From assembly GCF_905404315.1 (NCBI RefSeq), contig NC_066265.1, positions 34,000,501 to 34,064,500 of the forward strand: 64,000 bases of DNA, read 5' to 3'. Below, in pieces: positions 35,501 through 44,500 of this stretch. The number at the start of each line of letters is the position of its first letter. The first letter of the stretch is position 1. The position numbers were made by a program, and so were the translations under genes. Source of the stretch: Leptidea sinapis (lineage: Eukaryota; Arthropoda; Insecta; Lepidoptera; Pieridae). The notes beneath the pieces were generated by a model. The model did not search any database and had not been told where the DNA came from. It was given only the letters and a program-made list of their open reading frames with translations.

Positions 35501-38500
35501 TCTGCTTTCCTTACGTATTTTTTAAGAGACAAAATTATGTAAGTAGTAGCAGAAAAATGATCCTGAATGAAGCCCCATTTCGTCAATTATGTGTGAAGAG
35601 GTAACGGGCAATCGTTTTGACTACAAAATTTCAAAGCAAAAATTTCCCGCTAATTGGAGATAAAGAAGTAATCTATTTGTGGCAATTTTTAGTTTTGTTA
35701 GATTTAGTTTCATTTCATCACAAACTCTACCGAAAAATATCTTATTTTTGTCGGATAGGATCCTTGAAAATGTACTCTTGAAAGAAATTTGATCACTTTT
35801 GTATGGTTAAATGGTAATAAAGTACATAAATGACTTTATGGACGACTAGCTGACCCGGTAAACGTTGTTTTGCCATATAAAGTATAATTCACGCGATAGT
35901 TTTATAAGTAATAAAATATTGCCTATATTATAGCCTGTATATCATTTTGTTCTATTGTCAATAGTTTTTGCAGCGCACGCAAAAATAGGTTTTCGATTTT
36001 ACACCTTGTGTTACAAAATAGCAATTTTATTACGGATCCTAATTTTGAAAAAAAAAAACATAGCCTTCCTCGATAAATGGACTACCCAACACTGAAATAA
36101 TCATTCAAATCGGACCAGTAGTACCAGAGATTAGCGCGTTCAAACAAACAAACAAACAAACACTGCAGCTTTATAATATTAGTATAGATTAAGTATAGAT
36201 TTATTCGATATATTCTGGAAGGGACCATCTCAGAGCGATCGCTACTAGGCTATTACATGAAATCTTTATTTCATATGTAGATCGTATTTGATACAATATC
36301 AATAAATAAGTCCCACTGAGTTTGTTGCAGACGAACTTCTCAGGCATATGTCTTCTGTGAGTGTTATGTTGTAAGGGAGTATGTCCAGCGGTGATCACTT
36401 TCCATTAGATGCAACGGTATCCACAAACACAAACTCTATCCTATTTCATACAAAATGTAATAACATGTCTTAAAAGTAATTCAACATATTTTTGTCCTAT
36501 TTGTAAGCTTGCTTCTGACGTGTTATCATTATTACATACTTAGTTAACGCTATTTAACAATGTAGGGTTACAACTGCCTGTAAAGTTTCCTTGTCCTAGG
36601 CATTACTGCCATCAATCTGTCAAATCTGTTTTCTTTCAAAAAATATTCATCACACGAAGATGTATCTTCACCAATCGGAGGCGGATATAAAAATGACACT
36701 ATGTCTTCCGTGATACGTCCCAGAGTAAAGCTTAATTATTAGTTGAGTCCTGAGCGGCACTGTATTGTAATGGTCCGGGCGTATTACTTACCATTACGTG
36801 AACGTTTGTTCGTTTCGTCACATCTTCTCATAAAAAGTATGTGCGTGTAATCTCTACGCGCGACACGTATCACTGCAACGATTTAACTTTATTCCTTACT
36901 ATTAATATATTTTACAAAGACTGATGTAATGTTATATTGATATTATTCATTCAAATTCGTAACGTAAGTCTGTAATTTTCCATCTTCACTAACTTATATC
37001 TCCCTCTCAACTTCCGTTCGCCTCGCCCGATCACATTTCTCGTAACGCTGTCGTCATGCATTCACCAGCTCCCAAGTCTAGCGTGCGTAAAGAAGGTTTT
37101 CTTTCTAAAATCTTATCACATCACAGTACAAAGTATTAAACATTAGTGTGGTAATTAGTGTTTTATGTTATGCAGATTATGTTGGATCAGTACGTCGCCG
37201 TCGTTTCAAGTTATATGTATGTATGTATGTACACGACGCGTTATTATTTTGTCCGGTTATGATACACACACTACACTGTAACACTAACAAAGAGTTTTTA
37301 TGCGACCAGATACAAAACATTGGGTTTCTTCTTTTATAAATATCTTCTTGAAATTGAAATGGTAACTCTTTAATTATGGTAATACATTATAAATACGAAT
37401 AATATTCGGTTTGCTACATAGAATATGTTTCTTTTAAGCTGCGATTCGCCGCTATAAACGTATAAGCTTTTGCTAAAAAAGCCACGCTGCGGAGGTTGAT
37501 TTGTTCATGTATGTTTAAAAACGTCGTATGAAACTCGCGTTAATTGATCATGAAAAATCTCGGTTCCCTTGTAATACTACCGCGAGCGTCATCACGTCCT
37601 ATACTGTGTAGTTAATACAGATAATAATAATAATAATAATAATTATTTATTTGCATAATGTGTGTATACAAGTTAACAAAATAATTCTATACGAATCAAC
37701 ACATTAACAAAAAAGGGCATGCAAATTACATTACCTCCATGTCATTATACAGGGTGTCCCGTAATCAGTGGACCAACGGGATACCCGTGATAGGGGTGGT
37801 CATCATCTCTCGAAAACACCAAATTTTACTGTTCTAGGGCCAGTAGTTCAAAAGATATGATTTTTTAAGCATTATTTTGAAAATTCTACCCTTATCAACA
37901 CAAAAGTTGAAAAAAAATATTTTTTATTTTTATTTTGCCCTGTTTCTTAACTTAAGGTGGCTGAGGAAACATGTGTCTTCACAATTAAATCCATTTTTGT
38001 GAATAAATATTGCCAAATTAAAAATTAAAAACCAAAACATGCGCAAATATCAAATAACTAAATTTGCAACGTGATGTTTGAAGCAAGCTAGTGCAAAAAA
38101 AATGTATGACAGCCTTGCGGACCATTATTTAAAAAACATCTGCAGTTCATACTGATTCCAAAAAGGTATAACAATATTACATTTTACAAAAAAAATAACT
38201 TAATAACCAATTTTAGACTCCAATTGCGAGAAACATTTAAGCGCTATCTATTCTGAGAATTATTTTGTTATCGAGAGAGAGATAACACAATATGCTATCT
38301 CTTTCTCGCTCAGGTACCTTTTTCGTTTACGGGGTCCTATTGGCCGACGCCTATGATCCCCACACCCTAATTTTTCAAATTATTCTTAGTTTCATCAGAG
38401 ACTTGCTCATAGCTCGTAGCTGCACACGTGTTTTTTACTTCGCTACCATTACGACTCTTTTTTTTGGTGACTGACGCTTGAATTGGACCTTGTTTGTCTT

Positions 38501-41500
38501 TGTGATTTGGATACTGTTTGCCCGGATTTTATAAAATGCCTAATACCTATACTCCTCGTGAATATGCTGAGATGTATTTTATTTACGGTCTGTGTAATGC
38601 AAACGCTCGGCAAGCAGCCCGTACGTATCGTGAGCGCTATCCTAATCGCGACCGCTATCCGGATCATCGAATTTTTCTCCGTGTAAATAACGCGTATTTA
38701 GAAGGCAGAATTCCCGGAGCTGCAAACAACGTGGGAAGACCTAGAAGAGTCGATGAACTTCAAATACTGGCCGAAGTGACAGAAGAACCTTCTACGAGTG
38801 TTCGTCGTATTTCAAGACGTACTGGTATAGCAAAAACAACAGTACATCGCATTTTAAAAAGAAACAGTTTATACCCTTATCATATTCAACGAGTGCAGGC
38901 ACTATTACCTGCTGATTATCAACGGAGGATAGATTTTTGTGCAGAGATGCTTCGCCGATGCCGACAAGATCCACTATTTTTCAATTCAATATTATGGAGC
39001 GATGAATCGTGTTTTAAAAGAGTTGGAGTGTTTAACATTCATAATTTACATGAATGGGCTGTTGTGAATCCACGTATTGTACGAGAAGATAGATTCCAGC
39101 ACCAGTTTGGAGTCAATTTGTGGGCTGGAATCTTAGATGGTAAACTTATTGGTCCATTTGAGCTCCCACCGAGGCTTAATGGTGCTCGGTACTTGCAATT
39201 TTTAAGAAATGACTTAAGTAATTTATTAGCAAATGTACCACAGGAGGTATGTGAGAGGATGTGGTTACAGCATGATGGCGCACCCGCTCATTATTGCAGA
39301 CAAGTGAGGGAATATTTAAACGAATCTTACCCAAGTAGGTGGATTGGACGAGGAGGTACAATCCCATGGCCAGCTCGATCACCTGATCTTAATCCATTGG
39401 ATTATTTTTTATGGGGATATTTTAAAGAATCCGTATATGAAACCGTTAACGATAACGAAAGACAGCTAAGACAAAAACTGAATGTGGTGAGTGAAAAAGT
39501 CAAAAATAATGAAAGGGCGTTAAAAAGTTTAAAAAGAAATTTTATAAGAAGATGCCGGCTATGCCTTAGAGTAAGAGGAAGACATTTCGAACATTTATTA
39601 TAAGAAATAAATAAAAAAATTCTAACTATTTACTTTTGTTTTATTGTAAATTCCGCCAAGAAATTGCTATCTAATGTTGATTTAAAATAATTATTGTCTT
39701 TTATTGTTTCACAATAATGATTAATTATACCTTTTTGGAATCAGTATGAACTGCAGATGTTTTTTAAATAATGGTCCGCAAGGCTGTCATACATTTTTTT
39801 TGCACTAGCTTGCTTCAAACATCACGTTGCAAATTTAGTTATTTGATATTTGCGCATGTTTTGGTTTTTAATTTTTAATTTGGCAATATTTATTCACAAA
39901 AATGGATTTAATTGTGAAGACACATGTTTCCTCAGCCACCTTAAGTTAAGAAACAGGGCAAAATAAAAATAAAAAATATTTTTTTTCAACTTTTGTGTTG
40001 ATAAGGGTAGAATTTTCAAAATAATGCTTAAAAAATCATATCTTTTGAACTACTGGCCCTAGAACAGTAAAATTTGGTGTTTTCGATAGATGATGACCAC
40101 CCCTATCACGGGTATCCCGTTGGTCCACTGATTACGGGACACCCTGTATAATAATAAAATTCTAAGATTACAGCACATAATATTTCATTGTTACAGTATA
40201 TTAGTATCTACACAAAATATACATGTCATATACAATATACATATTATTTAGTCATAGTTAAACACAAGATTATAAAAAAAGAAAATCACAAATTTAAAAA
40301 GTCGGATACAGCAAAAAAATTGTAACTAATTAGCCATTGATATAATTGAGTTTTAAAAAGACCGATATTCAACATTTTAATAGCATCGGGAAGTTTATTA
40401 AATATTTGAATACACATGGCATGACAATTTTTTGTAAACAAAGTAGTCCTGGGTGCTTTTTTGTAAACAAGTCTATTTGGATATCGTTGGTCGCGGTCAT
40501 ACATTTCCTTGGCAGTGGTGAAAAGATATTTATGTCTCTTTACAAAAATGCTTATTTCGTAAATGTATAGGCACGGCAAGGTTAACAATTTTAGTTTAAT
40601 AAACAGCGGTCTACACGATTCGTACGGACCTACCCCACAAATCGCTCGGATACATTTTTTTTGTGCAATAAATGCTTTTTGGATGTTTACGCCATTACCC
40701 CAAATTATAAGACCGTATCTCAAGATAGATGCAATATGAGCATGGTAAGCTGACAGTGTGGTACCTAAATCTGTAATTTTTCGTAGGCGCCTCAGGGCAT
40801 CAACAAATTTATTTACTCTACCACAGACCTTATTTATGTGTGATGTCCATTTAAGTTTGATACTTATTCTATGCTTTTATTAAAATATTTACTTCAAATT
40901 ATTTACATATGACTTAATAATTAATAACGCTATTTATATAAATAATAATAAAATAAAACTTAAATAATCTAACAAATTTAATTAATTACAAATAGAAAAT
41001 ATCATTAAGCTCGCTATCGGCAGGTAAGGTGCCCATGAAGCTGGCAACGTAACCTCTTTGTATAACCAAACTTATCCTTTGACAGAGGTACGTACCAGAT
41101 CTTGGGTCACCTGTTAAATCGGTTAGACGCCTGGATAGCTCTTTTACGAGGTTTTTGTGCCGATGAACCCCAAGGATCCATCGTCTCCACCCCAAAGGGA
41201 ACAAATATGTATCCATCACCGAGTGATGCATATTTCCTCCGCTTTAGGTTTTCGGCAGATTCCGCCGCTGCACCTCCCGCTCTCGATGAATGTTCAATAT
41301 GAGAGGGGGCTATCGTGTCCACACAAGTCGCAAGTTAAGTTCATTGTCTAAAATAATACCTAAAAATGAAGTTTCCTTTTTTTCATCCATAATTCTATTT
41401 TTAAATTATTACGTAGAACATTTGAAAATGTCATGTAGTTCGATTTAGTTAGATTTATTTTAAGATTATTCACACCAAGCCATTTAATCATTTTGTCCAT

Positions 41501-44500
41501 ATTATTTATAATGTCATTGTTAAATTTCATAATATCAAAGTTTTTAATGTCAGATTAAAAAATTATCGAAATATCATCCGCGTATAGAAATATTTTATTA
41601 TTTGTGACGTCTATAATGTCATTTATATAAAACCAAAAAAGGGTAGGCCCCAGGACACTTCCTTGAGGTACACCACACTGGTTAAATGTATATTCAGATT
41701 TGTATGTTTCTTTCTCACTAATTTTATTAGTCCGAGTAATAATAACACTTTGTTTCCTATTTTTTAAATATGATCGGAACCAATCTAAAACAAGCCCCCG
41801 TATTCGATATGCCTCAAATTTTTTTAATAATAAGTCATGGGACACTCTATCAAAAGCTTTTGACATATCAAAGTACAGTACTGTAGTCAATGTTTTTGTG
41901 TCAATATTTTGAGCAATTGAGTGTGATAAAGAATAGAATGCATCATTAGTAGATCTATTTTTCTGAAAGGCAAATTGCTCATCTTTAATTAAATGAAATT
42001 TATAACTGAACTCCTTTAACCGTAAACACATTCATTTCTCAAAGATTTTTGATATGATAGGTATGAGAGTAATGGGTCTGTAATTTTCAATGTTATTTTT
42101 ATCTCCGTTCTTGAATAGGGGGCTAATTATAGATATTTTAAGTTCTTCAGGAAAAGAACCACAAGAAAGGGAAATGTTAATTAACACATTTAATTATGTT
42201 AATTAAATGTGTCAGCATGGGTACCAATTCTGCTTGACATTGTTTTATTACTTTTGTACATATCTCGTCATATCTTTCTGCAGTGGTATTATTTAGAGAC
42301 ATAATTTGTGTATGTACTTCCGGTTCAGACATGGGTCTCAGGTACATAGAAGAGGGATTCTGACTAATGGTTAATGAATTTTGACAGCATTGATTTTGAT
42401 TTGCATTGAGTATACCAATATTATTGAAGTAGTCATTGAAAGATGTAGCTATTTGGGTAGGGCCTGTTATTGTTTGATTACCTAGTGTAAGTGAATCAAT
42501 TTCGGTACGTCTACTCTGAGAATTTAACTGGTTATTTATAATTTTCCAAGTTGATTTACATTTATTTTTACTCTTATTCAAATAATGAATATTGCAATTT
42601 TTCTGTACCTTGTGTATACAATTACGCAAAATTTTGGAGTATTTTAAATAATGAGATTTGTTTATATCCGATTTCATTTGGTAATAACGGTATCGTAAAT
42701 TTCGCTTAGTACTGCAACTTACTCTTAATCCCTTTGTTATCCACTTATTGCTGTTATTTCTCAATTTAATTTTTATTAGTGGAAAGCATAGCTTATAGAA
42801 AAGACAGAAAGTGTCATAATTTTTTTTAAATGCCAGATTTAAATTACGTTCCTGAAATATGTTAAAAAATGTTAAATTTTGGAGATAAATTTTTAAATTT
42901 GAAAATATATTCTTCACTGTAGTCTCTTTTTTATATTAGCCCCGTAATAGTATTTTAGTCGATTTTCGTTTTGTGTCACATATTTTGAAACTAATAAATT
43001 GTGCTGTGTCATGATCTGAGAGGTGTAAAGGCAGCAATTGCGCTGTTACTCTATTTATATTACTTAATATTTGATCTACACAGGACTGAGCTCGTGTTGG
43101 ACCATCTATGTGAAATGTCAGATTATACGTTTTTGCTAAATCTCTAAACTCATTCGAATGTTTACTTTGTTTCAATAGATCAATATTAAAGTCACCTGTT
43201 ACTATAATTTTTTTCTTATAATATTTTTCACAGATTTGATATTTGATAGTGCGTTCACTCCTTTGTTCAACCGCTAAATGTCTGCAGTTTCTCGACATCT
43301 AGTCGCAAAAAATATGCAAGGGTTATTTCAAAGAGTTTCTATAAGATGATGACCAACAGCCATTAACAGCACATTAGGTTACTACGCATACTTAAATTAG
43401 TATTCAAAATTTTGAATTTTCGGTTCAAGAGAGTTCCTGAGTGGCATCGCAATTGTGTTCATCTCTTTATGAAATAAGATGTTAAATATCATTTGCCCAG
43501 TAATTTGACTGCCTTTTAGGCTACTAGTCGTAGTTATGACGCCTTACTTTGGTAAGTTACCCGTTAATTTGTTAACGGGCATCATGTGTCAAGTATATCT
43601 CTTAATATCATCAAGGAAATGTCTTCTATCTTGGTAGAACAACACTAGTAATTTAGAACAACACTAGTAATTTAGAACAACACTAGTAATATTTCACTCA
43701 GATATATCAGGATTAAAAAGTTATGTATCACAGCTTCAAAAGTTTTTTAAACAAGACATCGATTTATAATTTATTGAGCAGCTGACATGTCTGAACGAGT
43801 CTAATATATGAAGCAATGTGGGTTCACATAATCCGTTCAATACTGTCCAACTGATTGGACATGCCGTCGACGGCCCTGACAACACAATAAGGGCATCTTG
43901 ATTAGACCCTGGAGGGACATTAGTGAGAGATAAGTGCTTCTATACTACAGGCGACCGCAGTTGAGTTATAGCAGATGACCTGAGGCGGTGGCCACACATA
44001 TAATCACACTAGCTGACCCGGCAAACAATGTTTTGCCATATAAAGTATGATTCACGCGATAGTTTTATAAGTAATCAAATATTGCCTATATTATAGCCTG
44101 TACATCATTTTGTTCTATTGTCAATAGTTTTTGCAGCGCACGCAAAAATAGGTTTTCGATTTTACACCTTGTGTTACAAAATAGCAATTTTATTACGGAT
44201 CCCTAATTTTAAAAAAAAAACATAGCCTATAGCCTTCCTCGATAAATGGACTACCCAACACTGAAATAATCATTCAAATCGAACCAGTAGTACCAGAGAT
44301 TAGCGCGTTCAAACAAACAAACAAACAAACAAACAAACACTGCAGCTTTATAATATTAGTATAGATAGATTGCTATCCGAGACTGTAAGATGGCCCTACA
44401 TTTAGAGAACATTTGCGAGAATTCGGAAAGTACTAACCGTTGTCTACAAAAACATGTTTTTGTTGCGAAATTACTGGTGTGTTCCGGAGCTTGTAGTCCA

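Larger units (their letters stand above)
37750..40146 (+). mobile_element. Intact DD41D mariner-type transposon with 422-bp TIRs
   Basis: The ends are CAGGGTGTCCCGTAATCAGT and its inverse, flanked by TA at 37748-37749 and 40147-40148. The inverted repeats (37750-38171 and 39725-40146) are each 422 bp. By eye I found one mismatch (37809). A single uninterrupted transposase gene lies between them. The low TIR divergence, open frame and clean TA pair point to recent insertion. It sits in the 3' UTR of a LINE within Prp31 intron 8. Confidence 0.95.
37621..43305 (-). mobile_element. LINE, family C, carrying two later insertions
   Basis: On the minus strand, from 5' to 3', the endonuclease C-terminus (VTGDFNIDLLKQ, HLSDHDTAQF; 43298-42936) is followed by a linker (42917-42177) and reverse transcriptase (VLYFDMSKAFDRVSHDLLL, CGVPQGSVLGPTLF, YADDISIIF; 42031-41555). 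The C-terminus follows (SILRYGLIIWGNGVNIQKAF; about 40862-40286), then a 3' UTR that runs to an (AAT)n tail at 37621. Between them sit a foreign retro-fragment (40858-41334) and a DNA transposon (37750-40146). Stops and shifts between the pieces make it inactive. It lies in Prp31 intron 8. Confidence 0.85.

Noticed and set aside
38518..38535. Transposase start at 38518
   Set aside because: The codon there is TTG. The ATG at 38536 comes directly before the conserved N-terminus.
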